Shown here: positions 29,857 to 38,150 of the stretch, in pieces | Layout of the letters: each line of letters starts with the position of its first letter | Position numbering within the stretch: position 1 is the stretch's first letter | Source: Claveliimonas intestinigallinarum | Lineage (GTDB): Bacteria > Bacillota > Clostridia > Lachnospirales > Lachnospiraceae | Length of the DNA stretch: 38,150 nt | Assembly (NCBI GenBank): GCA_019115145.1 | Contig: DXED01000003.1 | Coordinates: forward strand, 1 to 38,150 | Direction: 5' to 3' | Notes under the pieces: generated by a model | Seen by the model: only the letters and a program-made list of their open reading frames with translations | Database searches by the model: none | What the model was told of the DNA's origin: nothing | Position numbers and translations under genes: made by a program

Positions 29857-30522
29857 CTATTTTGTTACCTGCTCCTCCATCCTGACCCTGGGAAGGTTCC
29901 ACCGGTAGTGGGAGGCCAGACACCGGATCCCCAGGACAAGCAGCACTCCGGCGAACATGGCCGTCGTGATCCCGGTCGTCCTGTAGAGAAGCGTGCAGGC
30001 CACGGCTCCGGCTATGGAAGCGCAGGCATAGATGTGGCGGACAAATATGTAGGGCGGGACCCCTGCCATGATGTCCCGGAGAAGTCCCCCTCCCACGCCG
30101 GTCACTGTGCCGGTGAAGATCAGAAGGAATGTATTGTCCCCGTGCCCCTGCTGGATGCCTGCGTTGACACCCACCACAGTAAAAATTCCCAGCCCCACCG
30201 CGTCCATCAGGAGCATGGCTCCGTCGTACAGCTTTCCCAGCCTGCCGCTGGAGCGAAAGCTGCGAAAATACGCCACCCCGAATACAAGGCAGGACACAAG
30301 GACCGCCACCGTCGCGTAGACCGGATCCCGAAACACATTGGGAGGAATGATCCCTACCACCACGTCCCGAATAGCTCCTCCGCCCACGGCGGTGACCACT
30401 CCCAGCACGCACACGCCAAATATATCCATAGATTTGCGGATGCCCACCAGCGCGCCGGAGACCGCAAAGGCCACCGTGCCGATGATCTCCAGTATAAAGA
30501 CAATGTTATCCTGCACACTCAT
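29857..30522 (-). CDS. TRIC-type (UPF0126) cation channel family protein
   Basis: 221 residues, about seven membrane helices in a two-fold repeat. Each repeat carries the diagnostic glycine-rich motif ending in RD: VTAVGGGAIRDVVVG and VTGVGGGLLRDIMAG. Prokaryotic TRIC homologues form trimeric monovalent-cation channels. Start ATG 30522 follows GAGAGGAAAAG; in-frame codons further upstream run over the promoter and are unlikely. Single-gene unit; no clear terminator is visible between its stop and the thi promoter. Confidence 0.9.
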   Translation of the reverse strand: MSVQDNIVFILEIIGTVAFAVSGALVGIRKSMDIFGVCVLGVVTAVGGGAIRDVVVGIIPPNVFRDPVYATVAVLVSCLVFGVAYFRSFRSSGRLGKLYDGAMLLMDAVGLGIFTVVGVNAGIQQGHGDNTFLLIFTGTVTGVGGGLLRDIMAGVPPYIFVRHIYACASIAGAVACTLLYRTTGITTAMFAGVLLVLGIRCLASHYRWNLPRVRMEEQVTK

Positions 30523-30576
30523 TTTTCTTTTCCTCTCATACTCATCATTCTCATACAGGGCATAACAGCCCAGGTC

Positions 30577-30604
30577 ATTATAGCACAATTCCATACCATG
30601 ACAA
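30577..30604 (-). promoter_or_regulatory. Promoter of the TRIC gene
   Basis: Minus strand TTGTCA (30604-30599), 16-nt spacer, TATAAT (30582-30577). The stretch 30605-30683 holds nothing else convincing. Confidence 0.75.
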
Positions 30605-30683
30605 GTCTAAAAAGAAAACTCCGATAAGCAGACCTATAAGCAGCTGTCCTTGCGCCGGCCGCTCTCTCCCCAGTGTCCCGGCG

Positions 30684-32417
30684 TCACAGCTTCCAGCCCG
30701 CCGCCGTCTCCCTGGCGTTCACAAACCTCCGATAAATGCCCTCCTCCTGCATCAGCTCCTCATGACGCCCTCTCTGGACAATTTTCCCTTTATCCACCAC
30801 AAGGATCTGGTCTGCATGGCGGACTGTCTTCAGCCGGTGGGCGATCATGAGGATGGTCTTCTCCTTTGTCAGAGCGTCGATGGCCTCCACCAGCTCCTTC
30901 TCATTCTCCGGGTCCACATTTGCCGTGGCCTCATCCAGGATGATGACCGGGGCGTCCTTCATCATGGCCCGGGCGACGGACAGACGCTGCTTCTCTCCCC
31001 CGGACAGGGAAGCTCCGCCCTCGCCGATAACCGTGTCATAGCCCTCCGGCAAAGCCATGATAAATTCGTGACAGCAGGCCTTTTTGGCGGCCTCCACCAC
31101 CTTCTCCATGGGCGCCTCCTCCTGACCGAAGCGGATGTTGTTGGCAACCGTGTCCTGGAACAGGTACACGTTCTGGAACACAAAGCTGAAATTTTTCATC
31201 AGGCTGTCCATGCTGTAGTCCCGCACGTCCACGCCGCCCAGCCGCACCTGTCCCCGGTCCACATCCCAGAACCGGGAAATGAGGTGGCACAGGGTAGTCT
31301 TTCCGCCTCCGCTGGGCCCCACGATGGCTGTTGTGGTCCGCTCCGGGATGTGAACCGTGATCCCGTCGATGACGCGCCTCTTATCGTAGGAGAACGCAAT
31401 GTCCTCCACATCGATGTCGTGACTTTTGGGCGTCAGATCCCTGCCCTCTGTGTCCATGGGCTGCAGATCCAGGATTTCCCGGGCCTTGTCCACGCTCACG
31501 TCCACGGTCCGCAGCAGGGCTGAGTAGTTGCCCGCCGAGTCCAGGCTGGAGTAGACGATAAAGGAGCATATCATCATGGAGATACACACGATCAGGTCCA
31601 TTGTCCCCTCCAGATAAAACCAGATGGACAGGAGGGTCATGGCCACGCCAGTCATCTTTGTGACAAAATTCTGGGCGCACATGTAGGGGATGAAGGTCTT
31701 CTCAAGAGTGAAGTTGCAGTCCTCATTTTCGCTGATGGCCGCGTCCAGCTTCCGGCTCTGGGCGCTCGTCATATTGTAGGCCCGCACCTCCATGATACCC
31801 TGGATATATTCAAGCAGCTTTTCCACAAGGCCGGAGTCGGCAGCGATCTTTCTCGGGGAGACCTTCTCGGATTTCCTCTGCATCCGGCTGTTGGCAAGGA
31901 AGAAAAGAAGAAGTCCCGCCAGCACCACCAGGCCGATCCGCCAGTCGTAAAAGAGCAGCATGACCGCGATGATGAGGGTGGTGAGCACGCCCTGGGTGGT
32001 GAGCATGACCACTCTTGTCGCCACGTCCCCCAGATTTTCCATGGTGTTGGTGGTGACGGAGGTAATGTATCCCATGCTGTTGTTGTTAAAATAGCCCATG
32101 GGCAGATACCGCAGATGCTCCGCAATCTCGATCCTCTTTCCCGCCGCGGTACCGTAGCCCGCCTCACACTGGATGATAGTGTTGAAATACTTCACGATAA
32201 AGCCGCCGATGATGCTGACAAGGCAGATGCCCAGGCACTGCCAGATCACCGCCACTGTCACATTCCCCCTGATGACCGCATCCAGCATGAGCACGATAGC
32301 CGGGATTTTCAGGGCCTCAAAGAGGGCCATCAGCACACCGAAGAAGATGGACAGGTAAAATTTGCGCCGGTTCTCTCCCCCGCAGAAATCAAAAAATCTT
32401 CTCAGTATCTTAATCAT
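30684..32417 (-). CDS. ABC exporter half-transporter (ATPase/permease fusion), subunit B
   Basis: 577 residues: a six-helix type IV exporter membrane domain (about 1-310), then the nucleotide-binding domain with Walker A GPSGGGKTTL, Q-loop FVFQNVYLFQDTV, signature LSGGEKQRLSVARAMM, Walker B VIILDEATANVDPE and H-loop IAHRL. All catalytic residues look intact. Its start overlaps the stop of the upstream half-transporter by eight bases, so the two most likely form a heterodimer exporting drugs, lipids or peptides. The operon is headed by a TetR repressor. The substrate cannot be inferred. Confidence 0.93.
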   Translation of the reverse strand: MIKILRRFFDFCGGENRRKFYLSIFFGVLMALFEALKIPAIVLMLDAVIRGNVTVAVIWQCLGICLVSIIGGFIVKYFNTIIQCEAGYGTAAGKRIEIAEHLRYLPMGYFNNNSMGYITSVTTNTMENLGDVATRVVMLTTQGVLTTLIIAVMLLFYDWRIGLVVLAGLLLFFLANSRMQRKSEKVSPRKIAADSGLVEKLLEYIQGIMEVRAYNMTSAQSRKLDAAISENEDCNFTLEKTFIPYMCAQNFVTKMTGVAMTLLSIWFYLEGTMDLIVCISMMICSFIVYSSLDSAGNYSALLRTVDVSVDKAREILDLQPMDTEGRDLTPKSHDIDVEDIAFSYDKRRVIDGITVHIPERTTTAIVGPSGGGKTTLCHLISRFWDVDRGQVRLGGVDVRDYSMDSLMKNFSFVFQNVYLFQDTVANNIRFGQEEAPMEKVVEAAKKACCHEFIMALPEGYDTVIGEGGASLSGGEKQRLSVARAMMKDAPVIILDEATANVDPENEKELVEAIDALTKEKTILMIAHRLKTVRHADQILVVDKGKIVQRGRHEELMQEEGIYRRFVNARETAAGWKL

Positions 32418-34260
32418 GGAGCTCCCCTCCCTCCTCCTTTTCTGCAGCCCGGTCTTTGACAGACATGTGGGCCGCCCACATCTGGCTGTAGAGCCCGCCC
32501 CGGGCCAGCAGCTCCCTGTGGGTTCCCGCAGCGTCCACCCGGCCGTCCCGGATCACAAAGATCCGGTCCGCATCGCTGACAGTGGACAGGCGGTGGGCGA
32601 TGACAATGAGGGTCTTCCCCTGCACCAGCCTGGCCACGGAGGCCTGTATCACCGCCTCGTTCTCCGGGTCCATGTAGGCGGATGCCTCATCCAGTATCAC
32701 AATGGGCGCATCCTTCAGCATGGCCCGGGCAATGGCGATGCGCTGCCGCTCGCCGCCGGACAGATGACCGCCGCTGCCCCCTGCCACTGTGTCGTAGCCC
32801 TTTTCCAGGCTCATGATAAAGTCGTGGCATCCGCTCCTTCTGGCCACCTCCTCCACCTCCCCGTCCGTGGCGCCAGGGCGGCCCATGCGGATATTTTCCC
32901 GGATGGTGTCGTCAAAAAGGTAATTGTCCTGGGAGACGTAGGCGATCCTCCGATTGTACTCCTCCAGGGACAGGTCCCGGATATCCACGCCCCCGATCCG
33001 GACGCTCCCCTCCTTCACATCCCAGAGAGAGGCGATCAGCTTGGCGATGGTGGACTTTCCGGAGCCGGATGGTCCCACGAGGGCGGCGACACTGCCCGAG
33101 GGTATCTCCATGCTGACGCCGTGGAGCACCTCCCTATCGTGGTAGGCAAAATGAACGTTCTCCAGCGTGACAGAGTGGTCCGCGGGCCTGGCCCTGTCCT
33201 CCTTTGGCCGGTCCAGTTCCTCCTGTGTGAGGATCTCTGTCACCTCCCCGATGATGGTCCCCATCTTTCCCAGGTCGTCTGTGTAGGACATGCAGGTGAT
33301 AAGGGGCTGGATGAGCCCCACGGACAGCAGGATGATCATGATGAAATCCACCGGGGCCAGGCTGCCATTCCTGACAAAGAGTCCCCCAAAGGGCAGCACC
33401 GTCAGGGCCGTGCAGGGGATCACCACCATGCCCAGGGAGAAGGGGATATTGCACTTTCGCATCCAGTCCACGTAGCAGGCCGCCCCCTCCTTTGCCGCCG
33501 TGACGAACCGGTCGTAGGAGGTCTTCGCCTTCCCGAATGCCTTGATGACCTCGATGCCGTTGATGTATTCCACCGCTGTGTCATTTAAGGTCTTAGTCTT
33601 TGCCAGCACATTTTTGTAGTTCTCCTCGTACCCGATCATCATCATGGAGTAGAACAAAAGTCCCAGGGGCAGGGTGATAAGAGAGATGAGCGCCATCCTC
33701 CAGTCAATGGTCAGCATGTAGAGGAACACCAGCACCGGGGCCAGTATATTTCCCGTAAACTCCGGCAGCACGTGGGCCAGCGTGGTCTCAATACTGTCCG
33801 TCCTCTCCATCAGGATGTTCTTCAGCGTCCCTGACGGTCTGTCCTTCACGTACCCTAACGGGACCCGGGACAGCTTGTCGCACATCATCCTGCGCAGCTG
33901 AGCCAGCACGTGAAAGGTGGCCTTGTGGGAGCAGGCTGTGGAAATGCTGTGAAAGACGACCCTGGCCGTCCAGAACACTGCCATGGCAAGGCCGGACGCC
34001 AGATAGGCCTGCCAGTTCCTGTCACCTTCCACCAGTCTGTGTATCATATCCCCCATGATAAAATAGGGAATGATCCCGCAGACCACGCCCACCGCCGCCA
34101 CCGCCACGCTGACTGCGTAGAGTCCCCTGTGGGTTCCCGCAAATGTCATGACCCACCCCAGGGCGGACCTTTCCTTCTGTCTTTTTGCTTCCAAATGAAA
34201 TCCCTCCTTTTTTCTTACCTTCCGTCTCATCCGTATCAGTCTCATTTGTGTGTTAGTCAC
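32410..34260 (-). CDS. ABC exporter half-transporter (ATPase/permease fusion), subunit A
   Basis: 616 residues from GTG 34260, which has AGGAGG seven bases upstream; a TTG at 34194 with its own AAGGAGG is an alternative that would remove a basic 22-residue leader. A six-helix membrane domain (about 40-330) is followed by Walker A GPSGSGKST, Q-loop VSQDNYLFDDTI, signature LSGGERQRIAIARAML, Walker B IVILDEASAYMDPE and H-loop IAHRLST. The catalytic glutamate is kept, so it is not the degenerate half of an asymmetric exporter. Partner of the overlapping downstream gene. Confidence 0.92.
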   Translation of the reverse strand: MTNTQMRLIRMRRKVRKKEGFHLEAKRQKERSALGWVMTFAGTHRGLYAVSVAVAAVGVVCGIIPYFIMGDMIHRLVEGDRNWQAYLASGLAMAVFWTARVVFHSISTACSHKATFHVLAQLRRMMCDKLSRVPLGYVKDRPSGTLKNILMERTDSIETTLAHVLPEFTGNILAPVLVFLYMLTIDWRMALISLITLPLGLLFYSMMMIGYEENYKNVLAKTKTLNDTAVEYINGIEVIKAFGKAKTSYDRFVTAAKEGAACYVDWMRKCNIPFSLGMVVIPCTALTVLPFGGLFVRNGSLAPVDFIMIILLSVGLIQPLITCMSYTDDLGKMGTIIGEVTEILTQEELDRPKEDRARPADHSVTLENVHFAYHDREVLHGVSMEIPSGSVAALVGPSGSGKSTIAKLIASLWDVKEGSVRIGGVDIRDLSLEEYNRRIAYVSQDNYLFDDTIRENIRMGRPGATDGEVEEVARRSGCHDFIMSLEKGYDTVAGGSGGHLSGGERQRIAIARAMLKDAPIVILDEASAYMDPENEAVIQASVARLVQGKTLIVIAHRLSTVSDADRIFVIRDGRVDAAGTHRELLARGGLYSQMWAAHMSVKDRAAEKEEGGELHD

Positions 34261-34307
34261 TTCTAACCTCCTAGCAAAAGAAAAAGGGAATGCTCCCTGT
34301 TTTCTCC

Positions 34308-34991
34308 TCAGCGGCTTTCGCCGCCGCTCTGTGTATCCGCATCTTCACCGGCCTCCCTGGCTTCGCCCCCGTCAAAATCAACGCCCATGATCCGCATCCA
34401 CCCGCCGGTGTGGAACTCCCTCAGCTGCCGTATCCGCCTGGACGCCGCCTCCTTTTCCATATCGTGGGCCACCATCTCAAACATGCCAGTAAACAGGCCG
34501 CTGGAGATCATGTGACACAGCTCCCTGTCTATCTCGGGCATGGGATGTCCTGTAGACTCCACGGCCTCGATGTAGCGGTAGGTGGCCTCCACCTCCTTCT
34601 CCGTCATCTCATGGATAAACTGTTCATAGGACGTGCCCCCGGCAGAGCAGATGAGGAGCTTGCATTCTGTGTAATGGTCATACACATAGTCCAGGATCTT
34701 CCCTATACAGTCGCCTGTCACCCTGGACATGGCGCCGGTCTGCTCACTGGCGGGCATCTCCCGGATGGCGGCAAGTCCCTGGTCAAAAAAACCCATCACT
34801 GCCCTGGCGTGGGGCCCTACCAGAGCGTCAAAGAGAGCCTCCTTTGTGGGGTAATACCGGTAAAATGCCCCGGTGGTGACGCCCGCCTCCTTCACGATCC
34901 TGCGAAGGGAAGCCCGCTCAAAGCCCTTTTCCAGGAATTCCTCCCGGGCCGCCTCAAGGATCCTCTCCTGTGTTCCCTTCTCTTCTTCCAT
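34308..34991 (-). CDS. TetR family repressor
   Basis: 227 residues. The N-terminal helix-turn-helix (TQERILEAAREEFLEKGFERASLRRIVKEAGVTTGAFYRYYPTKEALFDALV, about 7-58) is typical TetR; the remaining helices form the ligand pocket and dimer interface. I start at ATG 34991 behind GGGGAGG; upstream in-frame codons run across the operator. It lies 47 bp before the exporter pair and should repress its own operon through the palindrome at 35079-35106, releasing on binding an exporter substrate. Confidence 0.92.
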   Translation of the reverse strand: MEEEKGTQERILEAAREEFLEKGFERASLRRIVKEAGVTTGAFYRYYPTKEALFDALVGPHARAVMGFFDQGLAAIREMPASEQTGAMSRVTGDCIGKILDYVYDHYTECKLLICSAGGTSYEQFIHEMTEKEVEATYRYIEAVESTGHPMPEIDRELCHMISSGLFTGMFEMVAHDMEKEAASRRIRQLREFHTGGWMRIMGVDFDGGEAREAGEDADTQSGGESR

Positions 34992-35078
34992 GGCCTTCCT
35001 CCCCTTTGTATCCTGCCTCTCCCCGCCGGAAACAGCCTCCGCTGCTGCGGCCCCTTTCACATCGGACCTTCCGGCAGA

Positions 35079-35111
35079 GATAACAGTGTGTGCTAACACT
35101 GTTATCAGTGT
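35079..35111. promoter_or_regulatory. TetR operator (overlapping palindromes)
   Basis: GATAACAGTGT (35079-35089) and ACACTGTTATC (35096-35106) are a perfect 11-bp inverted repeat with 6-nt spacer. A second palindrome, ACACTG-TTAT-CAGTGT (35096-35111), shares its right arm. Both sit on or just after the -10 of the TetR-exporter promoter. Confidence 0.75.
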
Positions 35112-35135
35112 AGCAGGAAATGTGTCCGGGCACAA
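35107..35135 (-). promoter_or_regulatory. Promoter of the TetR-ABC exporter operon
   Basis: Minus strand TTGTGC (35135-35130), 17-nt spacer, TACACT (35112-35107). The elements are imperfect, but their overlap with the operator supports them. Confidence 0.6.
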
Positions 35136-35184
35136 GAGGAAGGGCTGTATATGAGATTTTTTCTCAACTGGGATAAAGGTATAA

Positions 35185-35217
35185 GAAAAGGCAGGCTCCT
35201 GTCCTCTGGAGCCTGCC
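35185..35217 (-). terminator. Terminator after the phosphatidyltransferase gene
   Basis: A perfect 10-bp GGCAGGCTCC stem (35217-35208 with 35199-35190 on the minus strand) followed by TTTTCTTAT. Confidence 0.85.
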
Positions 35218-35252
35218 GGCTGTTGACTAATCATTTTCACGCGATTTTGCTG

Positions 35253-35819
35253 TTATTTCTCTGTCTGTGTCCCCCGCAGGGTCCTGATGTGATGGATGCC
35301 GTAGAGGGCAAAGGACAAAAGCAGCATGGCCGCACAGATGCCGATCAGGAGCCGGGATACCCCCTCAGGGATATTATACCAGAACAGGTGCAGGACCATC
35401 ATGGCGTAAAGCAGCCAGGTGGTGACCTTTCCGTGCCAGTCAGCCCCGAACACGCTGCCCGTCTTCCGTATCACCAGAAGTCCGGTGATGGCCATGAAGA
35501 TTTCTTTTACCACCATGATGGCAAGCGGGACTGCCATGAGGGGAAATCTGGTCAGGAGACAGGCCAGCATGGCTGCCTGGGTCAGCTTGTCCGCCACAGG
35601 GTCCAGCACCTTCCCCAGGTCGCTGGTCATATGAAAATGCCTGGCTATGAGCCCGTCCGCCGTGTCCGTCAGTCCCGATATCACCAGTACGATGCCGGTC
35701 CATATATACTCCTTCTGTACGCAGTACAGCCAGGCAAAGACCGGTATCAGGCAAAGCCGGAAAAAGGACAGGAGATTGGGAATGGTCAGTATCCTGCGGG
35801 TTGTCTCTTCATGCTTCAT
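35253..35819 (-). CDS. CDP-alcohol phosphatidyltransferase (PgsA-like)
   Basis: 188 residues with about six membrane helices. The family signature DG-x2-AR-x8-G-x3-D-x3-D is complete in DTADGLIARHFHMTSDLGKVLDPVADK. It transfers a phosphatidyl group from CDP-diacylglycerol to a small alcohol at the membrane; glycerol 3-phosphate (PgsA) is the likely acceptor from the start TIPNLLSFFRLCLIPVFAWL, but a paralogue with another acceptor is possible. Start follows AAGGAG. It has its own promoter and terminator and is not next to the usual pgsA partners. Confidence 0.88.
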   Translation of the reverse strand: MKHEETTRRILTIPNLLSFFRLCLIPVFAWLYCVQKEYIWTGIVLVISGLTDTADGLIARHFHMTSDLGKVLDPVADKLTQAAMLACLLTRFPLMAVPLAIMVVKEIFMAITGLLVIRKTGSVFGADWHGKVTTWLLYAMMVLHLFWYNIPEGVSRLLIGICAAMLLLSFALYGIHHIRTLRGTQTEK

Positions 35820-35908
35820 GGCGGGATGCTCCTTTTTATCTTGGCCTCATTGTCCATCTGCCGGACACCGCCGCCCGACAGAAAAGCCCTGAGGTCTGTC
35901 TGTGTAAA

Positions 35909-35937
35909 AGTATATACCAAAGTCAGCCCTCAGGCAA
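35909..35937 (-). promoter_or_regulatory. Promoter of the phosphatidyltransferase gene
   Basis: Minus strand TTGCCT (35937-35932), 17-nt spacer, TATACT (35914-35909). A CCTGAGG/CCTCAGG inverted repeat flanks the -10 and may instead help end the upstream glucosidase transcript. Confidence 0.55.
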
Positions 35938-35984
35938 GGCATCCCGGAAAAATCAGGTCAGCCCCTTAATAAAGCTCCCACACT

Positions 35985-37445
35985 CTACTCCTCTTCAAAG
36001 AGCACCTTCCCGTTTGTCTCAATGACTTTCTTGTACCAGTAGAAGCTGTCCTTCCTGAAGCGGTCCAGCGTGCCGCCCTCCTCCTCTTCCCGGTCCACAT
36101 AGATAAAGCCGTACCGCTTCTGATATCCGTTCAGCCAGCTCAGAAGGTCGGTAAAGGACCAGGTGCAGTAGGCCAGTACCTGGCAGCCCTCCTCCACAGC
36201 TTCTCCCAGCGCCTTGATATGCTCCTTCAGATAGCAGATCCTGTACTCGTCATGTATCTGACCATCCTCAGTCTTCTTGTCAAAGGCTCCCAGCCCGTTC
36301 TCAGAGATGACTATGGGCAGCGCATAGCGGCTCGTAATCTCTCTGCAGCAGAACTGAAGTCCCGAAGGATCGATACTCCAGTCCCAGTCTGTGGTCAGCA
36401 GATACGGGTTGGCCGGATTTTTGTAAATCCCCGGCATCCCCAGCTCCTGGGCGGAGCCCTTGACGCCGGTCGTGTTCATAGTCCCGTAGGGAGTGGCCCC
36501 GTCCATCGGATTGTACTCGCAGACGCAGCTCTGGTAATAGTTCACGCCCATAAACGTGATCTGCGCTGCCGCCTGTCTGAGAATCTCCTCATCTCCATCA
36601 GCCATGTCCGGCGCGATCCCCTTTTTCTTCAGATATGTCATCGCCGCAACAGGATAGCGCCCGTATGCATAGACATCCATCCACCAGTAGTTTTTCAGAT
36701 CATCGTAGTTGGCTTTTGCCATAGCGTTGATAGGCCTGCAGTCCAGGGCATAGGAGGGTGTGTAGGCGAAGCTTGCCCCTATCTGTCCCTTCCCGCCCAT
36801 CTGCCGATAGGCCAGCACTGCCTTTGCATGAGCCATAAACGCATGATGGTTGACCTGATAGAACATTTTCTGGTCATCAAATTTGCCCGGCGGATGCTGG
36901 GCTGTCAGCCATCCCAGCGAGGTAAATATATTCTGCTCGTTCAGAGTGATCCAGTACTTCACCTTTCCGTCAAACCTGGAAAACAGCGTTTTTGCATACT
37001 GTACATAATCATCGATGATGCGGGGGCTCTCCCACCCCCGATACTCATCGACAAGGGCCTGGGGCAGATCCCAGTGGTAAATGGTCACCATAGGCTCTAT
37101 GCTGTATTTCAGGCACTCGTCAATGATATCCTGGTAAAAGGCCATTCCCTCCTCGTTGACTTCCCCGGTCCCCTCAGGGAAGATCCTGGCCCAGGAGACA
37201 GAGAAACGGTATGTCTTCAGCCCCATCTCTGCCATCAGCGCAATATCTTCTTTGTACCTGTGATAGTGGTCCACTGCCACATCTCCTGTGGTGGCTTTGT
37301 AGGTCTTGCCCGGGATGCGCACAAACGCATCCCAGTTCGTCATCCCTTTTCCGCCTTCCTTCCATCCGCCTTCTATCTGATAGGCGGCAGAAGCACTCCC
37401 CCAGAGAAATCCCTTCGGAAATCCTGATGCTCTCATCTGTTCCAT
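35985..37445 (-). CDS. Glycoside hydrolase family 1, probable 6-phospho-beta-glucosidase
   Basis: 486 residues of GH1. Signature start FPKGFLWGSASAAYQIEG (about 9-26), acid/base Glu170 in TLNEQN and nucleophile Glu382 in VISENG. The C-terminal KRYGFIYVDREEE..RKDSFYWYKKVI resembles the phospho-sugar form, and the gene follows a beta-glucoside-type PTS gene by 24 bases, so it most likely hydrolyses the 6-phospho-beta-glucosides that this PTS delivers. I start at ATG 37445 behind AAAGGAGG. Cytosolic. Regulation, perhaps by a LicT/BglG antiterminator, would lie outside the window. Confidence 0.93.
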   Translation of the reverse strand: MEQMRASGFPKGFLWGSASAAYQIEGGWKEGGKGMTNWDAFVRIPGKTYKATTGDVAVDHYHRYKEDIALMAEMGLKTYRFSVSWARIFPEGTGEVNEEGMAFYQDIIDECLKYSIEPMVTIYHWDLPQALVDEYRGWESPRIIDDYVQYAKTLFSRFDGKVKYWITLNEQNIFTSLGWLTAQHPPGKFDDQKMFYQVNHHAFMAHAKAVLAYRQMGGKGQIGASFAYTPSYALDCRPINAMAKANYDDLKNYWWMDVYAYGRYPVAAMTYLKKKGIAPDMADGDEEILRQAAAQITFMGVNYYQSCVCEYNPMDGATPYGTMNTTGVKGSAQELGMPGIYKNPANPYLLTTDWDWSIDPSGLQFCCREITSRYALPIVISENGLGAFDKKTEDGQIHDEYRICYLKEHIKALGEAVEEGCQVLAYCTWSFTDLLSWLNGYQKRYGFIYVDREEEEGGTLDRFRKDSFYWYKKVIETNGKVLFEEE

Positions 37446-37469
37446 GTCTCTTCCTCCTTTTCTTTTCAA

Positions 37470-38150
37470 TCAGCGTACTACCAGTATCTCATCAAGCTCC
37501 TTCACCGGCCCGGAGGCGGTGGCAGACACATCCGCAAATGCATCCGTGTTGGATACGATGACCGGAGTCGTAATGTCATATCCCGCCTTCACGATCTCAT
37601 CCTTGTCAAACTCCAGGATAACTTCTCCCTTCTTGACTGTATCTCCGGAGGCCTTTTTCGGATAAAAATATTTTCCTTCCAGATTTACCGTGTCCATACC
37701 TACATGTATCAGCAATTCCACACCATCATTGCTGGTCATTCCGACTGCATGACCGGTCTCAAACATCATATCTATTTTTCCGTCAAAGGGGGCTGCCACT
37801 TCTCCCTTCTCCGGGATGACAGCGGCGCCTTTTCCCAGGATTCCCTGTGAAAATGTAGCGTCCTTCACCTGATCCAGCGGGATGCACTCTCCCTGGATAG
37901 GGCTCGAAATACGGATTTCTCTTCCCTCCGGAAGGGGAGCGGCTGCAGGCTTGGCTTCTTCTGCCAGAATATCCTCATCGTCCTCGTCCACAATGTCTTC
38001 AAAACCGATCAGCATAGTGGCGATAAATGCCACAATGATTGTTATGACAATGGTAAGGGCTGCTATCAGAAGGCTGGCCGCTCTGTCCTCCTCCACATAC
38101 TGAACAATCGTCACGATTGCCGGTGTTGCGATACCAAAGCATTTCATCTG
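37470..38150 (-). CDS. PTS beta-glucoside-type EII, C-terminal part (5' end outside window)
   Basis: The visible 226 residues hold the end of the membrane EIIC domain (LLIAALTIVITIIVAFIATMLIGF), an acidic/Pro-Ala linker, and a complete EIIA domain of the glucose/beta-glucoside type: ISSPIQGECIPLDQVKDATFSQGILGKGAAVIP..VAAPFDGKI, with phosphorylated His in ELLIHVGMDTV. The order C-A fits an EIIBCA fusion such as BglP. It phosphorylates a beta-glucoside during uptake and hands it to the glycosidase encoded next. The frame is open to the window edge, so the N-terminus is missing. Confidence 0.93.
   Translation of the reverse strand, partial: QMKCFGIATPAIVTIVQYVEEDRAASLLIAALTIVITIIVAFIATMLIGFEDIVDEDDEDILAEEAKPAAAPLPEGREIRISSPIQGECIPLDQVKDATFSQGILGKGAAVIPEKGEVAAPFDGKIDMMFETGHAVGMTSNDGVELLIHVGMDTVNLEGKYFYPKKASGDTVKKGEVILEFDKDEIVKAGYDITTPVIVSNTDAFADVSATASGPVKELDEILVVR

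Noticed and set aside
32410..34260. Degenerate (catalytically dead) nucleotide-binding site in exporter subunit A
   Set aside because: Walker A, signature, the Walker B glutamate and the H-loop histidine are all present.

Overview
The window reads as chromosomal DNA of a fairly GC-rich anaerobic Firmicute, most likely a Clostridia/Lachnospiraceae gut commensal. The support is indirect: strong AGGAGG ribosome-binding sites, consensus sigma-A promoters, a CGAAC-N4-GTTC type SOS box, DUF6465, YczE, CarD and YwaF-like genes, a MerR/MATE pair, a TPP riboswitch ahead of thiW-thiC, and a beta-glucoside PTS. The exact species cannot be read from the sequence. I see no CRISPR array, transposase, prophage or rRNA. 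Most of the window is ordinary core and transport genes.

Left part (1-4640): the N-terminus of a secreted protein (minus strand), preceded by an 11-nt poly-G tract that lies both inside a small frame-disrupted ORF and inside a promoter spacer; tRNA-Pro(GGG); dapB; dtd; a CarD-like regulator; an EamA transporter; and a YwaF-like membrane protein. Then (4671-8373) comes a complete four-gene operon: a ribose-type ABC importer (ATPase, permease, lipoprotein) followed by a divergent pseudouridine-5'-phosphate glycosidase (PsuG) homologue, which suggests uptake and cleavage of a C-nucleoside-like compound. A divergent MerR/MATE efflux pair with a long-spacer MerR promoter follows, then DUF6465, YczE, and an SOS-controlled Y-family polymerase with an overlapping YolD-like gene.

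Middle (13970-23700): a six-gene minus-strand operon holding a response regulator, a short-sensor histidine kinase and two tandem ATPase/FtsX-permease pairs. It looks like an envelope-stress or antimicrobial-peptide module, and the second permease is shortened at its C-terminus. A voltage-gated K+ channel with two C-terminal RCK_C-like domains is divergent from it. tRNA-Trp(CCA) and an AraC / truncated DUF1349 / MFS sugar-permease-like module follow.

Right part (26400-38150): a PdaA-like polysaccharide deacetylase; the TPP riboswitch-thiW-thiC operon, whose leader carries a dense cluster of palindromes and whose intergenic region holds a 43-codon leader-like ORF; a TRIC channel; a TetR-controlled heterodimeric ABC exporter with a clear palindromic operator; a CDP-alcohol phosphatidyltransferase; and a phospho-beta-glucosidase downstream of a PTS EII gene cut by the window edge. 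The observations most worth following up are the poly-G switch at 374-439 and the PsuG-linked ABC importer.
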